Below the pieces are notes generated by a model. The model did no database searches. It had not been told where the DNA came from and saw only the letters and a list, made by a program, of their open reading frames with translations. Shown piece by piece: positions 17,166 to 26,696 of a stretch of DNA of 64,000 nucleotides. The stretch is from Prado023 sp964418695 (lineage in GTDB: Bacteria > Actinomycetota > Actinomycetes > S36-B12 > CAIYMF01): contig CAYQMN010000002.1 in assembly GCA_964418695.1 (NCBI GenBank), positions 1 through 64,000 of the forward strand, given 5' to 3'. Position 1 is the first letter of the stretch, and the number at the start of each line of letters is the position of its first letter. A program made the translations under genes and the position numbers.

Positions 17166-18989
17166 TCAGCGGACCCGCACGGTGACCGGAGTGGAGGCCC
17201 GCCCATAGCCCTTGGTGTTGCGCGCTTGCACGGACACCGAGTAGGTGTGCTTGCGCGGGAGGTTGTTGCTGGTGCAGGACTGGGTGGGCGCCTTGACCGT
17301 GCACTTCGCGACCGTCCGCGCCTTGCCCTTCACCTTCTGCGAGAACGTGACGCGGTACTTGCGCACGGCGGCACCGCCGTCCTTCGTCGGCGGCTGCCAG
17401 GCCACCACGATGCGGCGCTTCTCGGTGGCCGCGATCACGTTGTGCACCTTCCGCGGCGTGGTCACTGGTCGGCGGGTCCGGGAGGCCGTCGGGGCGGCCG
17501 GGGGTGGGCTGGGGGCGACGGCTGCCGGCAGCTGCGTGCAGCGAAGGCTGCCCCAGGCCTTGCAGTCCACGGTCGCATTGTCCAGCCGTGCCAGCGCGAC
17601 CAGATCCCCGGAGTTCGACAGCAGGGTCGAGGTGCGTCCCATGTAGACGACCCCCGGTTTGTTCGTGCCCTTCCCGATCACGACCCGCAGCGTGCTCTTC
17701 GGGCCCAGTGTCAGGCCCTGAGGGAGCGGGAACTGCGAGCCTCGGCGGGTGAGCGCGTAGCCGGACAGGCCGACCGGCCGCGCCGACTGGTTGACCAGGT
17801 CGACATACTCCTTGCCCGGCGTGTCCCGGCCCGGCGGGTTGTACATCACCGTGCCGAGGCGCACCTTGCCCACCAGCGGGTCGGCGCACCCCGCGCCTAC
17901 GCAGGGCAGGTGCACCCAGGCCCGCAGGTTCCCGTAGGAGAACCCTGGCTGTCGGTCGAACAGATACGCCGCGTCCCCACTGAACCGGCCGGGCGCTGTC
18001 GACCAGTTGGCGAACAGCTGGGCTGGCCCGCCGAACCGGAAGTCCGTCGCGGGCATGCCCGGCGGGCCGGTGCCCGACCAGACCCGCACGAACCCGCCAG
18101 GCCGCAGCACCGTGCCGGCCGGGAATGTGAACGTGGTCAGGGAGGAGTCGCGCACGACCCAGCCGGAGATGTCCAGCGGCGTGGTGGCGTGGTTGGTCAC
18201 CATCGCGTACTCGCGGTTGCGGTCGTCCCCGATGGGGTCGGAGAGCACCGCCACGCTGACCGATGCCGGCGCCGAGGGGCCACACAGGTTGGGCGACCAG
18301 AGGCCGCGCCGGGCGGCGGCCGCCTGGTCCACGAGCCGGCGGTACTCCAGGTTGTTCGCCGTCTCGGGCTTCTCCGCATCGCCCGGGCCGAAGGGGAACC
18401 ACAGGACGTAGCCGCTGGCCAGCAGCCGCCTGCCGACGTCCTCCCAGACTCCGGCTGCTGTCTTCTGGTGGACCGTCCGGGCCAGCCGCCCACCCGAGTA
18501 CTGGTCCTCGCGGGAGTTCACGAACATTGCGCGCAGCCTCACCGACGTCCCGACGGGTAGCAGGGCGCGCAGCTGGGCGGTGGCCAGAGTCGCCCGGCAT
18601 TGCTGGAGCGCCGACCCACCCGCCGCGCCGGCCTTCTCGGGGGCCTGCACCCCGATGAGTCGCACCCGGCAGCGGGTCAGTCCCCCCTTGGGCAGCTTCC
18701 CGTCCGCCTTGCTGCGGTTCGAGCAGTAGGAGCGGCCCTGGCCGGCCGGGGCGACGAAGCCGGGGTTCCGAGCGTTCTTGATGTCCACATAGACCGTGTC
18801 GCCGTCGGCGATGCCGGAGATGATCCCGGTCTCCCAGGTGGTCTCGGCCGGCGGCGGCGGGGCAGGCGCGGCTGGCGTTGCGGGCTGGGCGGCCGCAGAC
18901 GGGGCCAGGCTGGCGACCAGCCCGGTGGCGGCGGCCAGCGCCAGCAGGGGCAGCCGGGCAGGATCGGGCAGCCACCGGACGCCAAGCAT
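17166..18989 (-). CDS. Secreted thermonuclease-like protein with lamin-tail and Fn3 domains
   Basis: A 607-residue exported protein. After a signal peptide (~1-38) and a Pro/Ala linker comes a staphylococcal-nuclease-like domain (~45-210; ISGIADGDTVYVDI, VRLIGVQAPE, then an R-rich RLLASGYVLW part). Two lamin-tail-type beta domains follow (~215-330 with NREYAMVTNHATTPLDISGW, and ~340-440 with GKEYVDLVNQSARPVGLSGY). The end (~510-607) is an Fn3-like domain. It probably acts outside the cell on nucleic acid or as a surface adhesin. ATG 18989 is the first codon before the signal peptide. The gene is divergent from the ABC transporter pair. Confidence 0.85.
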   Translation of the reverse strand: MLGVRWLPDPARLPLLALAAATGLVASLAPSAAAQPATPAAPAPPPPAETTWETGIISGIADGDTVYVDIKNARNPGFVAPAGQGRSYCSNRSKADGKLPKGGLTRCRVRLIGVQAPEKAGAAGGSALQQCRATLATAQLRALLPVGTSVRLRAMFVNSREDQYSGGRLARTVHQKTAAGVWEDVGRRLLASGYVLWFPFGPGDAEKPETANNLEYRRLVDQAAAARRGLWSPNLCGPSAPASVSVAVLSDPIGDDRNREYAMVTNHATTPLDISGWVVRDSSLTTFTFPAGTVLRPGGFVRVWSGTGPPGMPATDFRFGGPAQLFANWSTAPGRFSGDAAYLFDRQPGFSYGNLRAWVHLPCVGAGCADPLVGKVRLGTVMYNPPGRDTPGKEYVDLVNQSARPVGLSGYALTRRGSQFPLPQGLTLGPKSTLRVVIGKGTNKPGVVYMGRTSTLLSNSGDLVALARLDNATVDCKAWGSLRCTQLPAAVAPSPPPAAPTASRTRRPVTTPRKVHNVIAATEKRRIVVAWQPPTKDGGAAVRKYRVTFSQKVKGKARTVAKCTVKAPTQSCTSNNLPRKHTYSVSVQARNTKGYGRASTPVTVRVR

Positions 18990-19184
18990 CGTCTCTGCGC
19001 ACCCCCCTTGGGCGACCCCGCGTCGCCGGACGCTAGCAGCGCGCTCGTGCGGTGGCCTGATATCGGGAGGTGAGGCCCCGGTCAAGGCCCGGCCAGGCTC
19101 ACGTCCGGTGCGCCCGTCCGGCGGCGCCCGGTCCTCGGTGCGCCCGACTTTCCCGCGACGGGGACCTGTGATGAGGTCGGCGCC

Positions 19185-20182
<998 letters not shown>

Positions 20183-20186
<4 letters not shown>

Positions 20187-20989
20187 GCGAGCTGACCAAC
20201 GCCCTGGCCGACACCGGCACCATCACCTGGCGCAACCTGACCCGGCTGAGCCGCCAGCCCGACTCGATCGTCTTCGGGATCGTCCAGTCGGTGATGTTCG
20301 TCCTGCTGTTCGCCTACGTCTTCGGCGGCGCGATCCAGGTGCCCGGCGGCGGGGACTACACCGAGTTCCTGATGGGCGGCATCTTCGTCCAGACGGTCTC
20401 CTTCACCTGCGCGACCACCTGCATCGCGATGGCCGACGACCTGAGCCGCGGCGTCTTCGACCGGTTCCGCTCGCTGCCCATGTCGCGCTCCGCGGTCCTG
20501 TCCGGGCGCACGTTCGCCGACCTCGCGTTCGCGGGCGTGACCACCGCGGCCATGGCCCTGACCGGGCTGCTGGTCGGCTGGCGCACCCACTCCTCGCTGC
20601 TGGAGGTGGTCGGCGGGTTCGCGCTGCTGGCGCTGTTCGCCTACGCGTTCCTGTGGATCGGCGCCGTGATCGGGCTGAGCGTGCGCAGCGTCGAGGTCGC
20701 CCAGACGGCCGGGCTCATCTGGCTGTTCCCGCTGACCTTCCTGTCCAACGCGTTCGTGCCGCTGGAGACGATGCCCTCCTGGCTGCAGCCGGTGGCCGCC
20801 TGGAACCCGATCAGCGCAGTGGTGGCGGCTGTCCGCCAGCTGTTCGGCAACACGCAGGCCGGGGTCCCGGTGCCCGACTACTGGCCGCTGCAGAACCCGA
20901 TCCTGGCCTCGGTGCTGTGGTGCCTGGTGATCCTGGCGGTGTTCGCGCCGCTGGGCGTGGCCCGCTACCGGCGGGCGGCGTCGCGCTGA
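20183..20989 (+). CDS. ABC-2 type permease (DrrB-type)
   Basis: A 268-residue permease with six hydrophobic segments in the ABC-2 pattern, including FGIVQSVMFVLLFAYVFGG, the FMGGIFVQ stretch, FDRFRSLPMSRSAVLSGR between segments 2 and 3, and LTFLSNAFVPLETMPSWLQ before the last segment. These are standard DrrB motifs. Its GTG overlaps the TGA of the ATPase gene, so the pair forms one exporter. Confidence 0.92.
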
Positions 20990-21071
20990 CCGCCTGCTCG
21001 CCACGGCAGTACCCTCGAAGCCTGCGCGGGTCCAGCCGTTGCCGGATCGGCGCGCCAGATGAGGAGTCCAC

Positions 21072-21971
21072 GTGACCGCAGGGTCCTACCGTCTCGAACC
21101 GGATCGCCCGGAGCTGGGTGCGCCGGTGCTCGTGCACGGGCTGACCGGCTTCATGGACGCCGGCGGAGCAGCCCGGCTGGCCATCGAGCACCTGCTCGAG
21201 GTCTGCTCGCCGACTCGGGTCGCGACCTTCGACATCGACGCCATCTACGACTTCCGGGCCCGCCGGCCGCGCACCATCTTCGAGACCGACCACTACCAGT
21301 CCGTGGAGATGCCCGAGCTCGCGGTGGATGCGGCCGTCGACCAGCACGGGGAGCGGTTCCTGATCCTGCACGGCGTCGAGCCGGACACCGCCTGGGGTGC
21401 GGTCACCGACGGCCTGCTGGAGCTCGCCTCGGATCTGGGCGTCCGGCTGACCGTGGGCATGCACGCCATCCCGTGGCCGGCGCCGCACACCCGGCCGGTC
21501 AACGTCACGGTGCACGCCAACGAACCCTCGCTCATCGGCACCAACCAGCCGTGGGTCGGCTCGCTGGAGGTGCCCGGCAGTCTCTCTGCGCTGCTCGAGC
21601 TGCGGCTGGGTGAGCGCGACAAGCCCGCGATGGGGTTCGCCGCGCACATCCCGCACTACCTGGTGCAGGCGCAGTTCCCACGCGGGGCGCTCGTGCTGCT
21701 GCAGTCGCTGTGCTCGGCCACCGGCCTGGCGATCCCGCTGGACGAGCTGCGCGAGGCGGCCGAGGAGTCTGACGCCGACGTGTCGATCCAGATCGCGGCG
21801 AACGTGGAGAACCTCGAGGCCGTGACCACGCTGGAGGAGCAGTACGACGCCGTGATGCGCAGCCGCGCCGAGGCCGGCGAGGAGGGCGGGGGCGGCGTCC
21901 CCGCCGACAGCGACATCGCCGCCCAGGTGGAGGCGTTCCTGGCCGAGCTGGACAAGGGCGACGGCGCATGA
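21072..21971 (+). CDS. PAC2 family protein (proteasome assembly chaperone-like)
   Basis: A 299-residue protein with the PAC2 fold: VLVHGLTGFMDAGGAARLA near the start, FDIDAIYDFRARRP, and later PHYLVQAQFPRGALVLL. Actinobacterial PAC2 proteins are widespread and often encoded near proteasome-related genes in name only; the actual role is unclear. GTG 21072 has GAGGAG nine bases upstream. The next small gene overlaps its stop (ATGA). Confidence 0.88.
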   Translation: MTAGSYRLEPDRPELGAPVLVHGLTGFMDAGGAARLAIEHLLEVCSPTRVATFDIDAIYDFRARRPRTIFETDHYQSVEMPELAVDAAVDQHGERFLILHGVEPDTAWGAVTDGLLELASDLGVRLTVGMHAIPWPAPHTRPVNVTVHANEPSLIGTNQPWVGSLEVPGSLSALLELRLGERDKPAMGFAAHIPHYLVQAQFPRGALVLLQSLCSATGLAIPLDELREAAEESDADVSIQIAANVENLEAVTTLEEQYDAVMRSRAEAGEEGGGGVPADSDIAAQVEAFLAELDKGDGA

Positions 21972-22180
21972 GCGACGCCGGGCGTGACCCGGCACCGGAC
22001 GCGGACCTCGGGACTGCCCCGGCCCCGGCCCCGGCCCCGGCGCCGCGGCTGCGGCTGTCCGACCCGCTGGAGGGCACGGCAGCCGAGGACCGGCCGGAGT
22101 CCTGGGGCGAGCGCGCCCGGACCGACGCCGAGCGGCTCGCGGACTACGAGGCTCAGCGCCCGCCGCACCACGGCGGCTGA
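21968..22180 (+). CDS. Small hypothetical protein with an Ala-Pro repeat
   Basis: A 70-residue acidic protein, coupled by an ATGA overlap to the PAC2 gene. Residues ~17-26 are an (AP)n run encoded by a fourfold CCCCGG hexanucleotide repeat (22017-22040). The rest, SDPLEGTAAEDRPESWGERARTD, resembles a short conserved tail seen after PAC2 genes. No membrane segment or cysteine; no function known to me. Confidence 0.65.
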   Translation: MSDAGRDPAPDADLGTAPAPAPAPAPRLRLSDPLEGTAAEDRPESWGERARTDAERLADYEAQRPPHHGG

Positions 22181-22297
22181 CCCAGCGGACCTCAGGCAGA
22201 TCCCGGAGGGCTGGTCGGGGGGTCGGCCGATCTGCGCTAGCCTCCCGGAAACCGTCGAGGGTGCTCGGAGACCTCGATTTCAGCGCAGGAGGCCGCC

Positions 22298-22720
22298 ATG
22301 GCTGACGAGAAGAAGACCGGCCTGGCCGGCGTCGTTGTCGGATTCAAGGAGTTCGTGCTTCGCGGCAACGTCATCGACCTCGCGGTCGCCGTCGTCGTCG
22401 GCGGTGCGTTCACCGCCCTGGTCGGGGCCTTCGCGGACTCGATCATCGACCCGATCATCGCGGCCGCCGGGGGCAGCGGGTCGATCGGCCTGGGCTTCAC
22501 CATCAACGGCCAGTTCGTGAACTTCGGCGCCTTCATCACAGCCCTCATCACCTTCGCGATCACGATGCTGGTGCTGTACTTCATCTTCGTGCTGCCGATG
22601 AACACGCTGCGCAATCGCCGGGCCAGCGGCGACGAGCCCGAGCCCGAAGGGCCCTCGGAGGACGTCCTGCTGCTCACCGAGATCCGTGACCTGCTGCGCG
22701 AGCAGTCGGGTCGTCAATGA
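22298..22720 (+). CDS. mscL: Large-conductance mechanosensitive channel MscL
   Basis: A 140-residue channel that opens under membrane tension to release solutes on osmotic downshock. The N-terminal helix FKEFVLRGNVIDLAVAVVVGGAFTALV and the TM2 region ending in VLPMNTLRNRR flank a periplasmic loop somewhat shorter than in M. tuberculosis. The C-terminal LLTEIRDLL helix bundle is intact. A TAGCCT -10 box lies at 22238-22243 and AGGAGG precedes the ATG. Its end overlaps the convergent SAF gene by seven bases. Confidence 0.95.
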   Translation: MADEKKTGLAGVVVGFKEFVLRGNVIDLAVAVVVGGAFTALVGAFADSIIDPIIAAAGGSGSIGLGFTINGQFVNFGAFITALITFAITMLVLYFIFVLPMNTLRNRRASGDEPEPEGPSEDVLLLTEIRDLLREQSGRQ

Positions 22721-23508
22721 CCCGCTGATGGGGGATGCGTCGATTGCGGGTCGGCTGAGCGCGCATCTGCTGCCTCGGGATTCGCAGACGGGGCGGGTGC
22801 GGTGTACGGGCTGGCAGGCGAGTTCCGTGGCGGCGCCGGTTCGAGCCGGTAGCTCAGCCGGCTGGTGGCCTCGGCCCCCGCGATCGCCAGCGCCTCGGCG
22901 GGGCTGACCGCGAGCAGCACCGGCGGCCCCTGCCCGGAGGTGGTCGAGCTCGGGGACAGCGTGCCGGCATCTCCCTCGCGGCCCGGGAGCACGAGCACGG
23001 TCGCGCTGCGGGCGATCACCCGTGCGAGGCTCTCGGTGGGCGCGCCCAGCGACTCCTCGCCCAAGGCTCGCGCGGCCAGCACGTCGATCCGCTGCCCCGC
23101 TGTCAGCCAGCGGGTCGCCTCGGCATCGGCGAACCGGACCGGCTGGGGGACTGCACCCGACGGCAGGTCCGCCGGCCCCCAGGAAGCCACCAGCCGGGAC
23201 GTGGTCAGCGGCTCCCCGCGCAGCAGCGGCGCGGCCAGCACCTGGCCGACCAGTGACTCGGGGTCAGCGGCCTGGCCCGGCAGGGCCACAGCGGCAGGCA
23301 TCGGCGCGAGGGCGAGGTCGCCCAGCTCGAGCCGATGGCCCGCGGGCAGGTCGGCGGCGACGACCACCATCTCGGTCACTGCCGGCGGAGCCGGTCGCAG
23401 CGCCAGACCCAGTGTGAGGACGGCCAGCCCGGCGGCCATCGCAGCCAGCGTGCGCCGGTGCCGACGCACCCGTGCGGCCAGCGACCCGCTCCACCGTGCT
23501 GTGCCCAT
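22714..23508 (-). CDS. SAF-domain (CpaB/RcpC-like) membrane-anchored protein
   Basis: A 264-residue protein with a single membrane segment at ~20-40 (AAMAAGLAVLTLGLALRPAP) followed by an SAF domain (VVVAADLPAGHRLELGDLALAP, ~48-110) as in Flp pilus assembly CpaB. The last ~35 residues are Pro/Ser/Ala-rich. ATG 23508 is preceded by GGGAGG. No tad/flp pilus genes are present, so the pilus role is uncertain. In actinobacteria this gene is often found between mscL and fmdB, as here. Confidence 0.82.
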   Translation of the reverse strand: MGTARWSGSLAARVRRHRRTLAAMAAGLAVLTLGLALRPAPPAVTEMVVVAADLPAGHRLELGDLALAPMPAAVALPGQAADPESLVGQVLAAPLLRGEPLTTSRLVASWGPADLPSGAVPQPVRFADAEATRWLTAGQRIDVLAARALGEESLGAPTESLARVIARSATVLVLPGREGDAGTLSPSSTTSGQGPPVLLAVSPAEALAIAGAEATSRLSYRLEPAPPRNSPASPYTAPAPSANPEAADARSADPQSTHPPSAGH

Positions 23509-23609
23509 CGGTCCTCCCGTCGCCACCGTGGGGCGGACCCTAGGGACCAGCTCCCCGGCCTGCCCAGGGCCGGGCGTCCGCCGTTGTGGACCGGGTGCGA
23601 CGGCGATGA

Positions 23610-23636
23610 TTAGCACTCCGATCAAGGGAGTGCCAG
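23610..23636 (+). promoter_or_regulatory. CIRCE-like element (candidate HrcA operator)
   Basis: TTAGCACTC (23610-23618), nine bases, then GAGTGCCAG (23628-23636). The canonical CIRCE is TTAGCACTC-N9-GAGTGCTAA; here the left half is perfect and the right half differs at two outer bases, with the exact spacing. It lies between the divergent SAF and fmdB genes, 64 bp before the fmdB start, and overlaps a possible CAGAAT -10 box (23634-23639). Known elements of this form bind the heat-shock repressor HrcA. Confidence 0.7.
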
Positions 23637-23699
23637 AATGGACGCCGTCGTCCGGCGCGTGACTGGTGCGCCGAGACCTGCAGCGCGCGAGGAGCCCCC

Positions 23700-24062
23700 A
23701 TGCCGACCTACGAGTACGTGTGCACCCAGTGCGGCGAGCCGCTGGAAGTGGTCGCGTCGATCCACGATGCCGCACTCACCGAGTGCCCCGCCTGCGGCGG
23801 TCGCCTGCGCAAGGTCTTCGGCAATGTCGGCGTCGTGTTCAAGGGCAGTGGCTTCTACCGGACCGACAGCCGCTCGGGCAAAGGCGCCAAGAAGCCGGCC
23901 GTCGCGGGCGCGGCCAAGGCCGAGAAGTCGGAGTCGGCCACCGCGGTCGGCTCGAACGGCTCGGATGCCAAGGCCACCAAGACGCCGGCGGCCACGGCTG
24001 CCGGCTCGTCCGCCGCCTCCTCGTCCTCCTCCACCGGGGCGAGCGTCGCCGCGAGCGCCTGA
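23700..24062 (+). CDS. FmdB-family zinc ribbon protein
   Basis: A 120-residue protein. Residues 1-50 form the FmdB zinc ribbon: MPTYEYVCTQCGE with C8/C11 and CPACGGRLRKVFG with the second pair. The rest is a low-complexity Lys/Ala/Ser tail. The family is widespread and loosely linked to regulation or protein quality control; function is not established. ATG 23700 fits the family start. The CIRCE-like site upstream suggests heat-shock control. Confidence 0.88.
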   Translation: MPTYEYVCTQCGEPLEVVASIHDAALTECPACGGRLRKVFGNVGVVFKGSGFYRTDSRSGKGAKKPAVAGAAKAEKSESATAVGSNGSDAKATKTPAATAAGSSAASSSSSTGASVAASA

Positions 24063-24071
24063 CTCGTCGGC

Positions 24072-24722
24072 TCAGTCGGGCACGGGTGGCTTCAGCCGAT
24101 GCACGCCCGAGGGCGTGAGGGCCAGGGACACGGGCACGTCCAGCGGCTCCCGGGGCAGCGTGCCGGCGGGCAGCACCTCGTCGTCGTGGACCACCGCGAT
24201 CACGCCCGGCGCCTCGCCCTCGCCGGCTCGCATCCGCTCGTGGAGCTCGGCGAGCAGCACGTCGTAGAACCCACCGCCTTGCCCCAGCCGGGTGCCTGAG
24301 CGGTCTACCGCCAGCGCGGGAATCAGCACCAGGCCGACTCGCTGATCCAGCAGCACCCGCGCGCCCCGGCCCAGCGACGGCCCCAGGGGGATCGGCACGG
24401 GCAGTCGCGGGTCGGGTGCCCGCCGACCGCTGTCGGCGACCCACTCCAGCACCCGTCCGGGCAGCGGCACCGGCAGCAGCACCCGGCCACCCCGATCCCG
24501 CACGTACGCGCCGATCCCGGTGGGGTCGGGCTCGCTGTCCGTGGGCAGGTAGGAGGCGATGACCGGGCCTGCGCCCGGCGCACGACCCGTCGGCACGAGC
24601 GCGGACTCCAGTGCCCGAGCCAGCAGCGCCGAGGCCGCGTCCGTACGGTCGGCGGCTCCCTGCCGGGCGGCGCGGACGGCCCGCCGGGCCCGCAGCTGGG
24701 CGCGCATCTCGGACTTGTCCAT
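24072..24722 (-). CDS. 5-formyltetrahydrofolate cyclo-ligase family protein
   Basis: A 216-residue ATP-dependent enzyme returning 5-formyl-THF to 5,10-methenyl-THF. It begins KSEMRAQLRARRAV and carries the diagnostic RLGQGGGFYDVLL loop and an N-terminal Lys for ATP phosphate. ATG 24722 is the first start before the family region; the longer frame reads out of any conserved sequence. It converges with fmdB and is divergent from the MoeA-like gene. Confidence 0.9.
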   Translation of the reverse strand: MDKSEMRAQLRARRAVRAARQGAADRTDAASALLARALESALVPTGRAPGAGPVIASYLPTDSEPDPTGIGAYVRDRGGRVLLPVPLPGRVLEWVADSGRRAPDPRLPVPIPLGPSLGRGARVLLDQRVGLVLIPALAVDRSGTRLGQGGGFYDVLLAELHERMRAGEGEAPGVIAVVHDDEVLPAGTLPREPLDVPVSLALTPSGVHRLKPPVPD

Positions 24723-24840
24723 GGCGCGATCATCCTGGCTGCGCCCCTCCGTAGGTGCTCGCCCCGCACGACGACTATCGTGCCCGCCATGCGCACGCTG
24801 CCCATTCGCGCCGCCGCGCGCGACCGGCGCCGGTAGACCC

Positions 24841-26040
24841 GTGCGCACTGTCGAGGAGCACCTGGCCGCCGTTCTGACCACGGCGTCGGCCCTGGACGCG
24901 CTGGACGTGGCCCTGCTCGATGCCCGCGGGTGCCTAGTGCCCGAGCCGGTCACCGCTCCCACGTCGCTGCCCCCGTTCGACGCGGCGGCCGTCGACGGGT
25001 ACGCCGTGCGGTGCGCCGACCTGACCGCGGCGCTGCCGGTCGAGCTGCGGGTGGTCGACGACGTGCCAGCCGGCTACCGGGCCACCGAGGCGCTCGTGCC
25101 GGGTGCCGCGATCCGCATCGCCTCGGGCGCGCCCCTGCCCGAGGGCGCCGACGCGATCGTCGAGCTGGGCCTGACCGACGGCGGCACGTCCACCGTGACC
25201 GTCCGCGCGGCGGTCGCACCCGGGGCGGGCATCCGGCGGGGTGGCGGGGACCTGCGGGCCGGCGACGTCGTCGTGGAGGCGGGGGCGAGCATCGGCGCCC
25301 GCGAGGTGGCGCTGCTGGCCGCCGTCGGCTGCGCCCGGGTGAGCGTCCTGCCCAAGCCGAGGGTCGTGGTCGTCACCACCGGCACCGAGCTGGTGGAGCC
25401 CGGCACGGCGCTGACCCCCGGCCTGATCCCCGACGCCAACGGCTACCTGCTGACCGCCGCGGTCGAGGACGCCGGCGGGCTTGCCTACCGCGCCGGCCCG
25501 ATCGCCGACGAGCCCCGTGCCCTGTCGGACTGCCTGCAGGACCAGCTGGTGCGCGCCGATCTGATCGTCGTGACCGGCGGGGTCACCCACGGCACCTACG
25601 ACACGCTCAAGCAGGTGCTCGCCGAACTCGGCTCGGTCGAGTTCACCCGGGTCGCGGTCACGCCCGGATCGGCCCAGGGGTACGGCCACGTGGGTCCCGA
25701 CCAGGTTCCGATCTTCACCCTGCCGGGCAGTCCGATCAGCGCATTCGTGTCGTTCGAGCTGTTCGTGCGCCCGGTGATCCGCCGGCTGCTCGGGCACGTC
25801 GAGGTGGGTCGGCCGCAGCTGACGGCCCGGCTCACCGAGCCCGTGGAGGGGGACCCGCAGGCTCGGGTCGTCGTGCCGGGTCACGTCGAGGGCCAGGGGG
25901 AGCAGCGGGTGGTCCTGCCGATCACCGAGCACGGGATCGCCGGGATGCGCCTGGCCAACGGCCTGATCGTGCTGCCTGAGGGGACCGGCGCGCTGCCGGC
26001 CGGGGCGGAGGTCACCGTCCTGCACCTGGGGCGGCAGTGA
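24841..26040 (+). CDS. glp: Gephyrin-like MoeA / molybdotransferase (Glp-type)
   Basis: A 399-residue MoeA-family protein: PFDAAAVDGYAVR near residue 45, VTTGTELVEPG and VTGGVTHGTYDTLK in the MogA-like domain, LPGSPISAFVSFELFV, and a C-terminal beta domain. Classic MoeA inserts molybdate into molybdopterin. Here it is directly followed by a RimJ acetyltransferase and a GlpR/SepX membrane protein, the set in which the C. glutamicum homologue Glp binds FtsZ and its receptor GlpR. A division role, instead of or beside molybdenum work, is therefore likely by context. No other molybdopterin gene is seen. GTG 24841 matches the family start. Confidence 0.85.
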   Translation: MRTVEEHLAAVLTTASALDALDVALLDARGCLVPEPVTAPTSLPPFDAAAVDGYAVRCADLTAALPVELRVVDDVPAGYRATEALVPGAAIRIASGAPLPEGADAIVELGLTDGGTSTVTVRAAVAPGAGIRRGGGDLRAGDVVVEAGASIGAREVALLAAVGCARVSVLPKPRVVVVTTGTELVEPGTALTPGLIPDANGYLLTAAVEDAGGLAYRAGPIADEPRALSDCLQDQLVRADLIVVTGGVTHGTYDTLKQVLAELGSVEFTRVAVTPGSAQGYGHVGPDQVPIFTLPGSPISAFVSFELFVRPVIRRLLGHVEVGRPQLTARLTEPVEGDPQARVVVPGHVEGQGEQRVVLPITEHGIAGMRLANGLIVLPEGTGALPAGAEVTVLHLGRQ

Positions 26041-26681
26041 TGGGTCGGTTCCCGACGCTGGTGCAGCAGCTCCCCGCGGGCCAGCTCATCCTGCGCGAGC
26101 TGCGCCGGCGCGACGCGTCGGCCTGGCGCGCGGTGCGTGCGCGCAACGCGGAGTGGCTGCGACCGTGGGAGGCGACGGTGCCGCCCGGGTCCGACGAGCG
26201 GGCGCCCAGCTACGGGGAGATGGTCGGGCGGTTCCGGCGCGAGGCCCGCGAAGGTCGGTCGATCGCGTGGGCGCTGGTCCTGGACGATCGGCTCGTCGGG
26301 CAGCTCACCGTCGCCAACATCACGCTGGGGTCGCTGCGCGGCGCGAGCATCGGGTACTGGATCGACCAGCAGGTCGCCGGGCGCGGGGTGATGCCGGCCG
26401 CCGTCGCGCTGGCCTGCGACCACTGCTTCCGGCACGAGCGTCTGCACCGGATCGAGGTCGTGATCCGACCGGAGAACACGGCCAGCCTGCGCGTCGTGCA
26501 GAAGCTGGGCTTTCGGTACGAGGGAGCCCGGCCCGCGTTCCTGCACATCAGCGGGCAGTGGCGCGACCACGAGGTCTACGCGTTGACCGCCGAGGAGGCC
26601 CCGCCAAGCCTCGTGGAGCAGCTGCTGCGGCGACACGATCACCGACAGTGGCCGTTTCGCGCTCCCGGGCACCCCTCCTGA
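26040..26681 (+). CDS. GNAT acetyltransferase (RimJ/RimL type)
   Basis: A 213-residue N-acetyltransferase. L-I-L-REL-RRRDA opens the fold; IGYWIDQQVAGRGVMPAAVAL is the acetyl-CoA site and ENTASLRVVQKLGFRYEG the terminal motif, as in RimJ, which acetylates ribosomal protein S5 or other N-termini. ATG 26040 shares its first base with the upstream TGA; GTG 26037 is an alternative giving a four-base overlap. It is co-transcribed with the MoeA-like gene and precedes GlpR. Confidence 0.9.
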   Translation: MGRFPTLVQQLPAGQLILRELRRRDASAWRAVRARNAEWLRPWEATVPPGSDERAPSYGEMVGRFRREAREGRSIAWALVLDDRLVGQLTVANITLGSLRGASIGYWIDQQVAGRGVMPAAVALACDHCFRHERLHRIEVVIRPENTASLRVVQKLGFRYEGARPAFLHISGQWRDHEVYALTAEEAPPSLVEQLLRRHDHRQWPFRAPGHPS

Positions 26682-26696
26682 AGTACATTTCCCGGC

